Below are positions 1 to 9,845 of a stretch of 64,000 nucleotides of DNA, piece after piece. Source of the DNA: Salimicrobium humidisoli. GTDB taxonomy: Bacteria; Bacillota; Bacilli; Bacillales; Halobacillaceae. Within the stretch, counting starts at the first letter, position 1; each line of letters opens with the position of its first letter. The DNA lies in contig NZ_NSGH01000009.1 of NCBI RefSeq assembly GCF_002295105.1, positions 1 through 64,000 on the forward strand. The letters are read 5' to 3'. The translations under genes were made by a program, and so were the position numbers. The notes under the pieces are model-generated. The model saw nothing but the letters and a program-made list of their open reading frames with translations, was not told where the DNA came from and did no database searches.

Positions 1-136
1 CCCATATTCCAAATATCCCCTTTATTTTCATATAAAGGTTTCGACCGCAACCATAAACTTCTATAGTTCTAAAGAAAATGGACGAAAAACGAAGAAATTC
101 TAAGAAAACGTTAATTTAAAGAGGGAGTGAGGCTAG

Positions 137-874
137 ATGCCTAAACAACGAATATGGGCTATCGCTTATCCGATAGCTTTTGGCCTTATGATCTTTTTAA
201 ACTACTGGAGCGCCACGAATGTCGGTATCGTAGCCGACAATAACCAGGCGATTATCCAGCCTGCAGGGTTCGCCTTTTCCATTTGGGGACTGATTTATAT
301 CCTGCTTTTCATCTGGATCATCAAACGGTTTTTCGATAACACGTGGGTAGGGTCCCTGGCGTCCCGCTTAACTTTCTGGCCCATTGTCAACTTTCTCCTG
401 AACGGGCTCTGGATCGTCGTGTTTACCCAGCAGTTGCTGGTTGTATCAACCCTGGTGATCGCAGCCATTCTGACTACCCTCGTCTTTATTCATACCTCAA
501 TTACGAAGGGTGACTATAACTGGTTCGATCGGCTGCCGTTCTCCATTTATTTTGCCTGGGTGACCGTTGCGACGATTGTGAACGTGTTCGCGGTAACCGC
601 CAGCCTGGAGGTGGAAACCATCCTCGGTCTCGGCGAGCTGGACTGGACGCTTATCATGCTTGCGGCAGCAACCCTCATCGGCAGTATCGTCGCCTTCCGC
701 TATAGCGACTGGCTCTATCCACTCGTCATTCTCTGGCCGTTCTATGGTATTTATGTGGTCAATGAAAATGAATACAGCAGTTTGAATATAACGCTGCTGA
801 TCACCAGTATCGTGCTGGTAATCGTGGCCCTCATTACGGTTGTTAAGAAGTTCCGGACCAAACAAACAGCATAG
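137..874 (+). CDS. TspO/MBR-like multi-pass membrane protein
   Basis: The 245-residue product is almost entirely hydrophobic, with about seven membrane segments. It contains the stretch PAGFAFSIWGLIYILL, typical of the longer tryptophan-rich proteins of Firmicutes annotated as TspO/MBR-related. Classical TspO is about 150-160 residues, so this is the enlarged form; ligand and role are unknown. The ATG is preceded by a purine-rich GAGGGAGTGAGG. Base composition is like the core genes and unlike the AT-rich block that follows. A hairpin at 893-945 would end the transcript. Family call moderate, membrane location good. Confidence 0.6.
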   Translation: MPKQRIWAIAYPIAFGLMIFLNYWSATNVGIVADNNQAIIQPAGFAFSIWGLIYILLFIWIIKRFFDNTWVGSLASRLTFWPIVNFLLNGLWIVVFTQQLLVVSTLVIAAILTTLVFIHTSITKGDYNWFDRLPFSIYFAWVTVATIVNVFAVTASLEVETILGLGELDWTLIMLAAATLIGSIVAFRYSDWLYPLVILWPFYGIYVVNENEYSSLNITLLITSIVLVIVALITVVKKFRTKQTA

Positions 875-892
875 GTGTATCCGTGGGGATGC

Positions 893-945
893 AAATAGAA
901 AATACCAAGCGCTGGAATTGGTAAGGAAACCGGCACTTGGTATTT
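893..945 (+). terminator. Hairpin repeat copy 1 (terminator-like)
   Basis: AATACCAAG-C-GCTGG pairs with CCGGC-A-CTTGGTATT, followed by a T run. It would end the upstream membrane-protein transcript. Nearly the same sequence recurs at 11184-11236, so it is also a repeated element; the two copies bracket the accessory block. Confidence 0.65.
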
Positions 946-967
946 TTCTAATCGAACAAACGAGATT

Positions 968-1231
968 ATGGACACTTTTGATAACGTGAACCCGGATGAA
1001 GTGAATGCGTCTCTCGGACTGACACAGGATGATGCTTCCGATTCCTCTCCTTCTTCTGATGCCCCCAGCAATGCCGAAGAAGGGGATGTTTCCAGCGTGG
1101 ATGCGAATGGCAATGGCCAGGTGACCATCCAGGAGGCTAAAGATGCCGGTTTCTCTATGCCGATCACCAGTGATCACTGGTTGTATCCATACATGGATGA
1201 TAGAGATGGTGATGGAACGGTGGGAGAATAA
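968..1231 (+). pseudogene. C-terminal remnant of a secreted EF-hand/calcium-binding protein
   Basis: The 87-codon frame ends in two EF-hand-like loops, DANGNGQVTIQEA and DRDGDGTVGE, separated by SDHWLYPYMDD. This arrangement is known from the C-termini of secreted Bacillaceae nuclease-like and calcium-binding proteins. There is no signal peptide, no catalytic domain and no convincing ribosome binding site; the frame begins directly after the hairpin repeat. I read it as the tail of a gene cut by the repeat or by a rearrangement. The alternative is a small free calcium-binding protein. Confidence 0.5.
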
Positions 1232-1442
1232 ACCTCTCCAGGAGACGGAGAAGAACATTCTTAGCCAGCCTCGGAGGATAAAAGAAGCAGACGAGAAGAA
1301 AGGCGTTCCCTTCTCTCTTTATTTTAGAATAAACGTCTATGACTGCCTCCCCATTGCACAAAGGGAGTGTTTGCTATGAGTGAATAACCTCCTGATTTTC
1401 TCACTTTCTAGTTACCTGTTTTCATGTTTCTTACGTAATCAT

Positions 1443-1887
1443 TAACACAATAGCACAATGATTTAATGGCACAATGTCACATTAACTCAATAACACAATT
1501 ACTCAATAACACAAAAAAGAAGACATTCTAGGGTAGATCTTATACTACCAAATCATTTGTAGGAAAGCGTTCGTCATCTGTTTACGAATGACCAGTTTTC
1601 CCTTTTCTTTATAGATGTCATAAGTCATATGTAGTATAGCTTTAAAAGAAAGGGTGTTCGTTCCCCTCTAGTTATCTAAAACAATCACTTCCAAAAAGAA
1701 ACGGTCCTCTTCTTCCAGTGTCAGGTGAGTATCAATCGATATTCAACATTGACTGAACACTCCAAACACCCGAAATGGCAGTAATATCTTTGTTTACTTA
1801 AATTATACCCTGTTTGAACATTCAAGGTAAAATGGCAACCCCTAAGCCTTAAGGCAAATAGTTTTATTCAGCAATCGCGCCCGATTG
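1443..1887. repeat. Long direct repeat, copy A
   Basis: About 430 bp resembling 9846-10269 closely. Shared stretches include ATAACACAA-rich DNA, a TTCGT/ACGAA inverted repeat, CAGGTGAGTATCAATCGATA and CATTCAAGGTAAAATGGCAA. A minus-strand frame with THLTLEEE and VIVLD followed by a stop survives in both copies although the rest is frame-broken, which suggests decay from a once-coding mobile sequence. Copy A carries an extra ~24 bp of the AACACAA motif. Apart from this repeat I see no gene in 1232-2243. Confidence 0.7.
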
Positions 1888-2130
1888 TGGAAGATGGTTA
1901 TTTAACTAAAGCCCCCGTTACTTTAAGTACACTAATTCACAATCCAAATTATAATGTTAACATAAATTTCCAATTACTTAGTTATTTATCAGAGGAATTA
2001 GCTTAGTTATTAGGGGGTGTTTTGCTAATGAATTATGCAGTTGACACAAGTTTATGTCGTCTTGGTAAAATAAGTGCCAAATAAGTAGCCATTTCTCTTT
2101 CTTTTTGTAGATAAACATTGTTAAATCAAC

Positions 2131-2172
2131 AAAAATTAGCAATCCATTTTATATGCTAATTGGATTGCTAAA
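2131..2172 (-). terminator. Terminator downstream of the Fnr-type gene
   Basis: On the minus strand TTAGCAATCCA and TGGATTGCTAA form an 11-bp stem followed by TTTTTG, about 70 nt after the stop of the regulator gene. Confidence 0.6.
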
Positions 2173-2243
2173 AGGTTTGTTATTTTATGTTTTGTACTAT
2201 TAAACTTAACACGTTAGATGATGGCACGCTACTCTGCTTATAT

Positions 2244-2951
2244 TTATTCAGTATGAAGTAACAATTGATCTAAATCCATTATTTTAATTTTCTTTTTCGG
2301 TAACTGTTTAATCAATCCAAGTTCTTCTAGAGTAGTAAATTTACGGCTGATTGTTTCTGGTGTGGTACCAAGATACGAGGCTAAATCCTTTTTGGACATT
2401 GGTAAGATAATCGTTGGACTATCGCCACTTCCCTTTTCAACATTCTCAGCTAAAAAGGATATAATGCGGGTTTCTACATTTTCAATCGCTACTTGTGTGG
2501 TTTGTTTTTCAGAATCCTTTAAACGCATCGTTACTTCTGACAGTATTTTTAATGAGATTTGCGGATATTCCACCAAATACTTCTGTAAATCACCTCGTTT
2601 AATTAAACAAATGGATGTATTTTGTAGTGCTTCCGCATAATTCTCATGAATACTTCCAGGTTGGAAAATGGCGACTTCACCTGTAAAATCACTAGGATTT
2701 AAAATGCGAACAAGTTGTTCTTTTCCAGAATCCGATAAGCGGTAAATCCGAGCCTTACCTGAATTGATAATATATAAGGTATCATCTTCCTCATCTGCAC
2801 GGAATAACATTTCCCCTTTTTTAAGATGAAGTATCTTGGCAGATTCCGCAATCAAATCCATTTGTGAGTCTTCCAAATGGTTGAAAATGGGAACAATACG
2901 AATACATTCTGCATGTCCATGTTGGTGATGACAACATTGGTTTTGTTCCAA
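2244..2951 (-). CDS. Crp/Fnr family transcriptional regulator
   Basis: The 235-residue protein has the family layout: a cyclic-nucleotide-binding-like beta-barrel at about 25-140, a long dimerisation helix, and a C-terminal winged helix with the recognition segment YLGTTPETISRKF. The N-terminus carries CCHHQHGHAEC, which could hold a metal or Fe-S cluster, so sensing of oxygen, redox state or metal is possible (inference). Start is TTG at 2951, six bases after GAGAGG. It is the last gene of the metal-protein operon, separated from it by a terminator-like hairpin. Two TTGAT-N4-ATCAA boxes at the neighbouring promoters are its probable targets. Confidence 0.85.
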   Translation of the reverse strand: MEQNQCCHHQHGHAECIRIVPIFNHLEDSQMDLIAESAKILHLKKGEMLFRADEEDDTLYIINSGKARIYRLSDSGKEQLVRILNPSDFTGEVAIFQPGSIHENYAEALQNTSICLIKRGDLQKYLVEYPQISLKILSEVTMRLKDSEKQTTQVAIENVETRIISFLAENVEKGSGDSPTIILPMSKKDLASYLGTTPETISRKFTTLEELGLIKQLPKKKIKIMDLDQLLLHTE

Positions 2952-2970
2952 AATAACCTCTCCCTTTTAT

Positions 2971-2998
2971 AAAAAGCCTAAGAGGGCATCCTAGGCTT
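2971..2998 (-). terminator. Intercistronic terminator/attenuator before the regulator gene
   Basis: On the minus strand AAGCCTA pairs with TAGGCTT, followed by TTTTTA. It lies between the HMA gene ending at 3016 and the regulator start at 2951, so the regulator would be made at a reduced level by read-through. Confidence 0.55.
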
Positions 2999-3015
2999 CC
3001 TTTCTATTCACTCGA

Positions 3016-3249
3016 TTAAGCAGGTTTTACCTTTGATTTGACAACAGGATATCCTAAGTCTTCAATTGCCTTTTCGATATCGTTAATAGCGACTGCTTCT
3101 GAATCAAAATCTACTTTTACTTTACTTGCATTGAACATTACTTTCAAGCTATCTTGATTCACACCGTTTATTCCTTTCACCGCATTTTCAATCTTTTGGA
3201 GACAAGATGGGCAAGATAAGGTTTCTAATTGAATCGTTGCTTTTTGCAT
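3016..3249 (-). CDS. Stand-alone HMA metal-binding protein (second copy)
   Basis: The 77-residue protein is a single heavy-metal-associated domain (ferredoxin-like fold, CopZ/MerP type) with the metal loop LSCPSCLQKIENAV and no signal peptide, so it is cytoplasmic. It differs from the protein at 3648-3881 at about nine positions, indicating recent tandem duplication around the small gene between them. The neighbouring P-type ATPase lacks its own N-terminal HMA domain, so these proteins may deliver metal to it (inference). RBS GAAGGGGGAAA. Confidence 0.85.
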   Translation of the reverse strand: MQKATIQLETLSCPSCLQKIENAVKGINGVNQDSLKVMFNASKVKVDFDSEAVAINDIEKAIEDLGYPVVKSKVKPA

Positions 3250-3314
3250 AAATCATTTCCCCCTTCATTTTTTAACGACCGTAAACCAATCTATTCTTTT
3301 GTTTTTGAGTTACT

Positions 3315-3614
3315 TTAAGCCTGATATGCTTTATCTACTTCTGATAACATCTCGAATGTGCCTGCATACGTTTCACATACATCTCCAGGAATGGTGTAGT
3401 TGTCTGTGATTTTTCGTAATTGAGCAAATTCAGCATCTAAGTCAGGTTTGTTCGTACCTGCGTCTTTTACTTTTCCACTAATTGTTTCAAACAATTCACG
3501 TACTTCAAAGGCTTCTGGGTGATTCTTACCATGGGCCCGTGTAATTGCAGTGGTGTATAAATCCAGTTTTTCAAAATGGTTTGTTATTACTTCGTTAAAT
3601 GTTTGTTCAGACAT
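3315..3614 (-). CDS. Small helical protein resembling short Ric-type di-iron proteins
   Basis: The 99-residue, mostly helical protein contains ITRAHGKNHPEAFEVRELF and later IPGDVCETYAGTFEML. It recalls the short Firmicute proteins annotated as iron-sulfur cluster repair di-iron protein Ric, from memory of the family only. Several His, Glu and Asp residues could bind metal, but the full hemerythrin set is not evident. It sits between two near-identical HMA genes in an Fnr-type regulated operon, which fits metal or nitrosative/redox stress. RBS GAGGGAACG. Function uncertain. Confidence 0.5.
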   Translation of the reverse strand: MSEQTFNEVITNHFEKLDLYTTAITRAHGKNHPEAFEVRELFETISGKVKDAGTNKPDLDAEFAQLRKITDNYTIPGDVCETYAGTFEMLSEVDKAYQA

Positions 3615-3647
3615 TATTCGTTCCCTCTTTCTTGTGATTTTTTGGTC

Positions 3648-3881
3648 TTAGGCCGATTTTACTTTTGATTTGACGACTGGATATCCTAAGTCTTCAATGG
3701 CTTTTTCGATATCGTTAATGGTGATCGTTTCTGAATCAAAATCTACTTTTACTTTACTAGCATTAAATAATACTTTTAAGCTATCTTGATTAACCCCGTT
3801 TAATCCTTTCACCGCATTTTCAATCTTTTGCATACAAGATGGACAAGATAATGTTTCTAATTGAATAACTCCTTTTTGCAT
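3648..3881 (-). CDS. Stand-alone HMA metal-binding protein (first copy)
   Basis: First gene of the operon 3881-2244. It has 77 residues with metal loop LSCPSCMQKIENAV, nearly identical to the copy at 3016-3249. No membrane segment or signal peptide. The ATG follows GAAAGGAGAAA. Its promoter carries a TTGAT-N4-ATCAA box centred at -41.5, the classical position for Fnr/Crp class II activation. Family knowledge makes it a metal chaperone; which metal cannot be read from the sequence. Confidence 0.87.
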   Translation of the reverse strand: MQKGVIQLETLSCPSCMQKIENAVKGLNGVNQDSLKVLFNASKVKVDFDSETITINDIEKAIEDLGYPVVKSKVKSA

Positions 3882-3945
3882 GAATTATTTCTCCTTTCAT
3901 CTTATCTTTGATTTTTTTGTTTTCCCTCTTCTTTTTTACAATTTA

Positions 3946-3987
3946 AGTATAGTTCAGGTTCAACGAAATGAAATTGATGCAAATCAA
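3946..3987 (-). promoter_or_regulatory. Fnr-type box and promoter of the HMA operon
   Basis: The box TTGATGCAAATCAA is at 3974-3987 and the minus-strand -10 TATACT at 3951-3946, with no good -35 element. If +1 is 3939 the box is centred at -41.5. Geometry and spacing are identical to the ATPase promoter at 5978-6019. Confidence 0.7.
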
Positions 3988-4073
3988 GTTTTAAGAAAAA
4001 GTAGGGGAGTATTTTGTTCTTCCTACCTGAATACTTCCCCTTTATCATTCATCAAGACTGGTTTCTATTAAAA

Positions 4074-5927
4074 TTATTCTCTCAAACGGTATCGAAGCAA
4101 TCTCATACCATTCAAGATGACTACTAAGATACTTGCTTCATGAACCAACATCCCGATTGACATATTCATCCATTCACTAAATAGTAGGCTGGCAAGTAAG
4201 ACTAATACCACACCAACTGCTATGGTAATGTTCTGTTTCATGTTTCTTGAAGTTGATTTTGTTAAGCCTAATGCGTGTGGTAAACGACTAAAGTCAGAAT
4301 TCATTAAAACAACATCTGATGTTTCAATTGCAACATCTGTTCCACTTCCCATGGCGATTCCGATATCTGCTAAGGCTAGTGAAGGACTATCATTCACTCC
4401 ATCACCGACAAAGGCAATGATCCCGCCTTCTGCTTGCATTTTTTCGATATAAGCAGATTTTCCTTCCGGTAGCATATGACCATGTGCTTCTGTTAACCCA
4501 AGTTCTCGAGCAACTAAATCTACGGTTCCTTGGTTGTCCCCAGAAAGAACGACAAGGTTTTTGACCCCTAGTTTTTTCAGTTTTTGAAGATCTTTTTTAA
4601 CACCTGGACGGATTTGATCCCGAATACCCATCAGAACGTTTAATTCTCCGTCGACCGCAGTTAACACAAGAGAATTCCCATTTTTCTCAAAGCGTTCGAC
4701 GTCTTTTTTAGCTTTTTCGCTTAATTTCACATTTTCCTTTTCCATTAAAGCTACGTTACCAACGGCTATACGATGAACACCTATTTTTGCTACAATTCCG
4801 CCACCTTTAACGACTTCGGTTTCTTCAACAGTAGAGAAAGTTGTCTCGCCAATATCCTGTAGGACAGCTTTCGCTAGTGGGTGGTCCGATTCACGCTCCA
4901 CACTTGCTAAATATCCTAGAACCTCTTCAGTATTTTTTCCGTAAAATTCTTTTTCGGCAACTTCAGGGTTTCCTACTGTCAATGTTCCTGTTTTATCAAA
5001 AACGATAGTATCTACTCTGCTAAAGTCATTGATAACTTCACTACCTTTTAGGAGGACACCATTACGTGCACCGTTTCCGATACCGGCAACGTTGGATACA
5101 GGTACCCCGATAACTAATGCACCTGGACATCCTAAAACAAGAATCGTGATAGCTAGTTCAATATCTTTTGAGAAAAACCAAACAATAAAACCAAGGACTA
5201 ACACAGCTGGTGTATAGTATTTTGAGAATCGGTCAATGAAACGTTCTGCTTCTGATTTGGAATCCTGTGCCTCTTCCACTAATTCGATAATTCTACCAAA
5301 TGTTGTATCTTCTCCAACACGATCAGCTCGAATTTGGATCGTTCCATTTTCTAAGATAGATCCTGCAAATACTTCAGAATCAACCTTTTTACTTACAGGT
5401 AGAGATTCTCCAGTAATACTTGCTTCATTAATGTGACCTTCACCAATTAACACTGTTCCATCTACCGGAACTTTTACACCCGTTTTAACTAATAAAATAT
5501 CACCTTCGTCTACATCATCGACATCTACTTCTTCAAATTCTCCGTTTTCCATTTGCTTTAAAGCACTTTCTGGTGCCAGCTCTGTTAATTCTTTAATGGC
5601 AGAACGTGTTTTGTTCAAGGTACGTTGCTCCAAGTAAGAACCAAATAAGAATAAGAAAGTAACGATGGCTGATTCCTCATAATTTTGAATCAATACTGCC
5701 CCAATAACTGCAATGGTAACTAAAACATCAATACTGACAACTTTTACTTTTAATGCCTGATAGGCTTGAATCGCAATTGGTGCTACACCAAGAATAGATG
5801 CAATGATGAGCGACCAATTGAAAATGGCCATGTTGTCTAAGGAAAATCGTCCGAAGAATGCAAGTGCAATCAAAATTGCACTGATCAGTGTAATGGAATT
5901 CTTTTTACTTAATATATATCTTTGCAT
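4074..5927 (-). CDS. Metal-transporting P1B-type ATPase with CPG membrane motif
   Basis: The protein has about 617 residues from the ATG at 5927, chosen because TTGGAGGGA precedes it; an in-frame ATG at 5954 lacks such a site. Visible motifs in order: TGES of the actuator domain, the membrane motif CPGALVIGVP, the phosphorylation site DKTGTLT, the HP dipeptide in ESDHPLAKAVL, and GDGVNDSPSLALADIGIAMG. Copper and zinc pumps normally show CPC; here it is CPG, so the ion cannot be assigned. There is no N-terminal HMA domain; two free HMA proteins are encoded next door. It has its own Fnr-type promoter. Confidence 0.88.
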   Translation of the reverse strand: MQRYILSKKNSITLISAILIALAFFGRFSLDNMAIFNWSLIIASILGVAPIAIQAYQALKVKVVSIDVLVTIAVIGAVLIQNYEESAIVTFLFLFGSYLEQRTLNKTRSAIKELTELAPESALKQMENGEFEEVDVDDVDEGDILLVKTGVKVPVDGTVLIGEGHINEASITGESLPVSKKVDSEVFAGSILENGTIQIRADRVGEDTTFGRIIELVEEAQDSKSEAERFIDRFSKYYTPAVLVLGFIVWFFSKDIELAITILVLGCPGALVIGVPVSNVAGIGNGARNGVLLKGSEVINDFSRVDTIVFDKTGTLTVGNPEVAEKEFYGKNTEEVLGYLASVERESDHPLAKAVLQDIGETTFSTVEETEVVKGGGIVAKIGVHRIAVGNVALMEKENVKLSEKAKKDVERFEKNGNSLVLTAVDGELNVLMGIRDQIRPGVKKDLQKLKKLGVKNLVVLSGDNQGTVDLVARELGLTEAHGHMLPEGKSAYIEKMQAEGGIIAFVGDGVNDSPSLALADIGIAMGSGTDVAIETSDVVLMNSDFSRLPHALGLTKSTSRNMKQNITIAVGVVLVLLASLLFSEWMNMSIGMLVHEASILVVILNGMRLLRYRLRE

Positions 5928-5977
5928 GTTGATTCCCTCCAATTTCATTTTCATTTGTATTCCTTGTTGATGACTCT

Positions 5978-6019
5978 AGTATAGGATGTTTCTATGAAAT
6001 AAAAATTGATTCGAATCAA
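5978..6019 (-). promoter_or_regulatory. Fnr-type box and promoter of the P-type ATPase
   Basis: A perfect palindrome TTGATTCGAATCAA at 6006-6019, exactly 22 bp before the -10 TATACT (5983-5978), placing the box centre at -41.5. No -35 hexamer is evident, as expected for an activator-dependent promoter. The rest of 6020-6310 shows no gene. Confidence 0.72.
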
Positions 6020-6312
6020 GTTCTATTGGGGGTAGTACCAACATTTCACCGTAAAACTCACGCTAAGTTATTTTTAACCACTAAATCAACCTTCTCCACT
6101 ACAATAAGAAGTGGAAAAATAATTCTACGCTATATATTAGGGAAGATATAAAAGGCAAAAAGGCGCTGGATGGCCCATCCTTTGGTGTTTGTCTAAATAA
6201 AAATAGCGTAGAATGAGACATCTACGCTATTTTACAACTTCATTTGTAAATAAAATACTTAACGTGAGTAATGTGTTAAAAAGTTGGTGGTACCCCTATT
6301 GTAAAAGTGAAA

Positions 6313-6541
6313 AATTATAAAAGAACAGCATAACAAAACCAGGGACCTTCAGGAAAAGTATGGGAACAGAAAGGGACGTGTCCTCATGGATCGTACCATA
6401 GCTATCGAAGAAGCTTTGGCCGGGACAGGCGAAAAAGATTGGATCCTGATTACAGGGAAAGGGCATGAAACGTATCAGCAAAGCTATCATTATCCTGTGA
6501 AAAACGATGAAGAAGCTGTTTCGTTTTTGGACGAAAAGTGA
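6313..6541 (+). pseudogene. C-terminal fragment of a MurE-like Mur ligase
   Basis: About 75 codons read TRDLQEKYGNRKGRVLMDRT, then DWILITGKGHETYQ, and stop at 6541. The GKGHE motif near the C-terminus is characteristic of UDP-MurNAc-tripeptide synthetases (MurE). The ATP-binding and central domains are absent and a stop lies directly upstream, so it cannot be functional. It marks where a fuller gene once stood. Confidence 0.65.
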
Positions 6542-6618
6542 TGGGGGAGAAAGCATATTGTCCGTGCATGGAGTGGCTGTGAATGGTGAATTGTGGTTTG
6601 ACTTAACATAACGAAGAT

Positions 6619-6660
6619 GGAAAACACGCGGGGTTCTTTGCGGGAACCGGCGTGTTTTCC
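6619..6660. terminator. Terminator hairpin after lldP
   Basis: GGAAAACACGC and GCGTGTTTTCC form a perfect 11-bp stem between the MurE fragment and the convergent lactate permease gene. It can serve both strands. Confidence 0.6.
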
Positions 6661-6680
6661 ATGTTTGTAGCCGAGCGTGG

Positions 6681-8306
6681 TCAGATACCGGCTAAAGATA
6701 ATAAAAATGTAACGAGACAAACGATTAGCAACAAACCTAAACTGTATTTCAAGGTCATTTGGAACAACTTGGATTCCTTGCCTGTCTCTTTTACCGCGGC
6801 GGTGGCTATCGCAATAGATTGCGGAGAAATAAGCTTAGCCATGACTCCGCCTGCTGTATTGGCTGCAAGTAACAGGGATGGGTTGGCCATGATCTGGTTC
6901 GCCGTAACAACCTGTAAATGGCCGAACAGGGCGTTGTTGCTGACGACAGAACCGGTGATGAAGACACCGATCCATCCGAGGATAGGACTGAATAAAGGAA
7001 ACAGATCCCCTGTTTCAGCTAATGCCAGTCCGATAGTGGAACTTAGCCCGGCAAAATTGGACAGATTTGCAAAGCCCATGACGAAACAGATCGTCAGCAC
7101 AGGAATCCATAATTCCTTGATCGTCAACTTCAATGACTTCATTCCTTCAGTCAAGGTGATCGCAGAACTGAACCACCCCGTAAGAAGAACAGCCACTAAA
7201 ATGGCAGTACCGGTTGCAGATAACAGATCCAGTTTGAAGAGAGCATCCAGCGTTGTGACTTCAGGTGCAATCGGCGGTGCTTTCTGTATTTCCTGATGAA
7301 GAAAAGGAATGGGTATAAAGGTCGTCGTTTGTTCCAAAAGCCCGTCTTCCCTGAATAGAGCTTTGAAAGAAGGTAAGCTCCACAATGTGATGGTTGCGGT
7401 CAGAATATAGAAAGGAGACCAGGCTTTGATGATTTCTTTCAGGCTGTAGGATTCTCCCTGTTGAACCTCTGGAGCATTCGCTTCCCGGTGTATAGTCTTC
7501 GGTTGCCATTTTCTCAGAAACAGGGCGAGACCACCCATGCTTAATAGAGCAGCGAGAATGTTCGCAAGCTCAGGACCGAGGAATAGAATCGTGAAGATCT
7601 GCGTTCCTGTGTAAATACCGCTGACAACGAATAATGCCGGTAATGTTTCAGCTACTCCTTTGAAGCCACTCAGGATGAAGACGAGTAAGAATGGTATGAT
7701 AAACGAAATCATCGGTAATAGGTAGACCAGGGTACGTGAGAGTTCCATCGTTTCAAGGTTCCCCATCTGTGCCCCTACGATGACAGGGATCCCGATGGCT
7801 CCGAAGGCTCCGGACGCCGCGTTGGCAATCAGGCATAGAGCTGCGGCTTTCAGTGGACGGAATCCGAGTTCCACAAGTAGAGCAGCACTGATGGCGATCG
7901 GCACCCCGAAGCCCGCGGCTCCTTCGAGAAAGGCATTGAAACTGAAGCCGATCAGCAATAATTGAAGCCGCTGGTCATGGGAGATGGAAGCTATACTGGA
8001 ACGAATGACTGTGAATTTCCCCGTGTGTACGGCAATTTTGTATAACCAGACAGCCATAATGACGATATAGCCGATCGGCCACAAACCATTGGCTACCCCG
8101 TGAAGAGAAGCGGACAGAGCTTTCGTGATCGGCATATCAAAAAATAGGACGGACACGAAGATGCTTAGCATAAGCGTCAGAAATGCAGCCAAGATCCCTT
8201 TCATTTTGAACCGTGTCAGCGCGAGAAAGAAGAAGAATATAGGTAAAGCCGCAAGGAGAGAACTGATAAACATATTTCCAAAAGGGTCGTACTGCTGTAA
8301 CCACAT
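6681..8306 (-). CDS. lldP: L-lactate permease (LctP family)
   Basis: The 541-residue protein has 12 or more membrane segments along its whole length. It shows the family features of lactate permeases, including [20 protein letters not shown] in the first half and the repeat-related [16 protein letters not shown] and [11 protein letters not shown] in the second. It would exchange lactate across the cytoplasmic membrane. It lies 39 nt after ldh on the same strand, so the two form a fermentation operon under the Rex-controlled ldh promoter. Length is normal. Confidence 0.9.
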   Translation of the reverse strand: MWLQQYDPFGNMFISSLLAALPIFFFFLALTRFKMKGILAAFLTLMLSIFVSVLFFDMPITKALSASLHGVANGLWPIGYIVIMAVWLYKIAVHTGKFTVIRSSIASISHDQRLQLLLIGFSFNAFLEGAAGFGVPIAISAALLVELGFRPLKAAALCLIANAASGAFGAIGIPVIVGAQMGNLETMELSRTLVYLLPMISFIIPFLLVFILSGFKGVAETLPALFVVSGIYTGTQIFTILFLGPELANILAALLSMGGLALFLRKWQPKTIHREANAPEVQQGESYSLKEIIKAWSPFYILTATITLWSLPSFKALFREDGLLEQTTTFIPIPFLHQEIQKAPPIAPEVTTLDALFKLDLLSATGTAILVAVLLTGWFSSAITLTEGMKSLKLTIKELWIPVLTICFVMGFANLSNFAGLSSTIGLALAETGDLFPLFSPILGWIGVFITGSVVSNNALFGHLQVVTANQIMANPSLLLAANTAGGVMAKLISPQSIAIATAAVKETGKESKLFQMTLKYSLGLLLIVCLVTFLLSLAGI

Positions 8307-8345
8307 AAGGCATCACTCATTTCTGGAATTGAATTAAGATGTCGG

Positions 8346-9317
<972 letters not shown>

Positions 9318-9323
9318 CTAACT

Positions 9324-9397
9324 TTGTGAAATTTATCACATACTTATTATCTAACATTCTCTTTATTAAATCAACAATATTTGTGAAATATTTCATA
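9324..9397 (-). promoter_or_regulatory. ldh promoter with two Rex-type operators
   Basis: The minus-strand promoter has -35 TTGATT (9374-9369), a 17-bp spacer and -10 GATAAT (9351-9346). TTGTGAAATTTATCACA at 9324-9340 covers the start point and TTGTGAAATATTTCATA at 9381-9397 lies just upstream of the -35. Both match the known Rex consensus TTGTGAA-N4-TTCACAA well. Confidence 0.8.
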
Positions 9398-9473
9398 TTC
9401 AATTCGTTATCTTTGTTAAGTAGTATGCAATTTTTATAAAAAAGCTTGACTATTTTCTACTTGTGATCTTCCT

Positions 9474-9489
9474 CAATTGCGCCCAGTTG
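9474..9489. repeat. Short CAAT-GCCC-TTG motif near the PspC gene end
   Basis: CAATTGCGCCCAGTTG, one of five related 16-bp motifs found only in the accessory block (others at 1872-1887, 9709-9724, 10254-10269, 10772-10787). They sit in intergenic DNA next to gene ends. Confidence 0.5.
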
Positions 9490-9503
9490 CATAACTGCCT
9501 AAT

Positions 9504-9686
9504 TTATAACGAGGCCTTTTTATCCAAGCCCCAAACCAAAAATATATAAATCCAAAAAGAGTAGCCAAAGGTAAAGAGAAATATTACACGCACGATGAAA
9601 GTAGATATACCAAAATACTCTGCTATACCCCCACAAACTCCGTACAATTCTTTATCAGTTGATGATTTGGTTAATTTACGACGCAT
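9504..9686 (-). CDS. PspC-domain small membrane protein
   Basis: The 60-residue protein is a bare PspC domain: LTKSSTDKELYGVCGGIAEY, then FGISTFIVRVIFLFTFG and one or two membrane segments ending WGLDKK. Family members belong to phage-shock or envelope-stress responses, but no other psp gene is near. RBS GAAGGGGGAC. It stands alone between the lactate operon promoter and the second long repeat. Confidence 0.85.
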   Translation of the reverse strand: MRRKLTKSSTDKELYGVCGGIAEYFGISTFIVRVIFLFTFGYSFWIYIFLVWGLDKKASL

Positions 9687-9845
9687 AATAGTCCCCCTTC
9701 TTCTTTAACAATCTGGCCCGTTTCAGGCATAGTGCTTTTTCCACGACTGCATGTACCCTTTTCACTCCACCTTTACCGTTTTTCAAAAAATGGTTTCCTC
9801 CCCTTCTGGTTATCTACTTCTTTTTTCATTAAATTAAGCTTTCAG

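Noticed and set aside
2028-2084. 18-codon frame with a good ribosome binding site (MNYAVDTSLCRLGKISAK)
   Set aside because: No gene follows on that strand, so a leader-peptide role has no target; left as chance.
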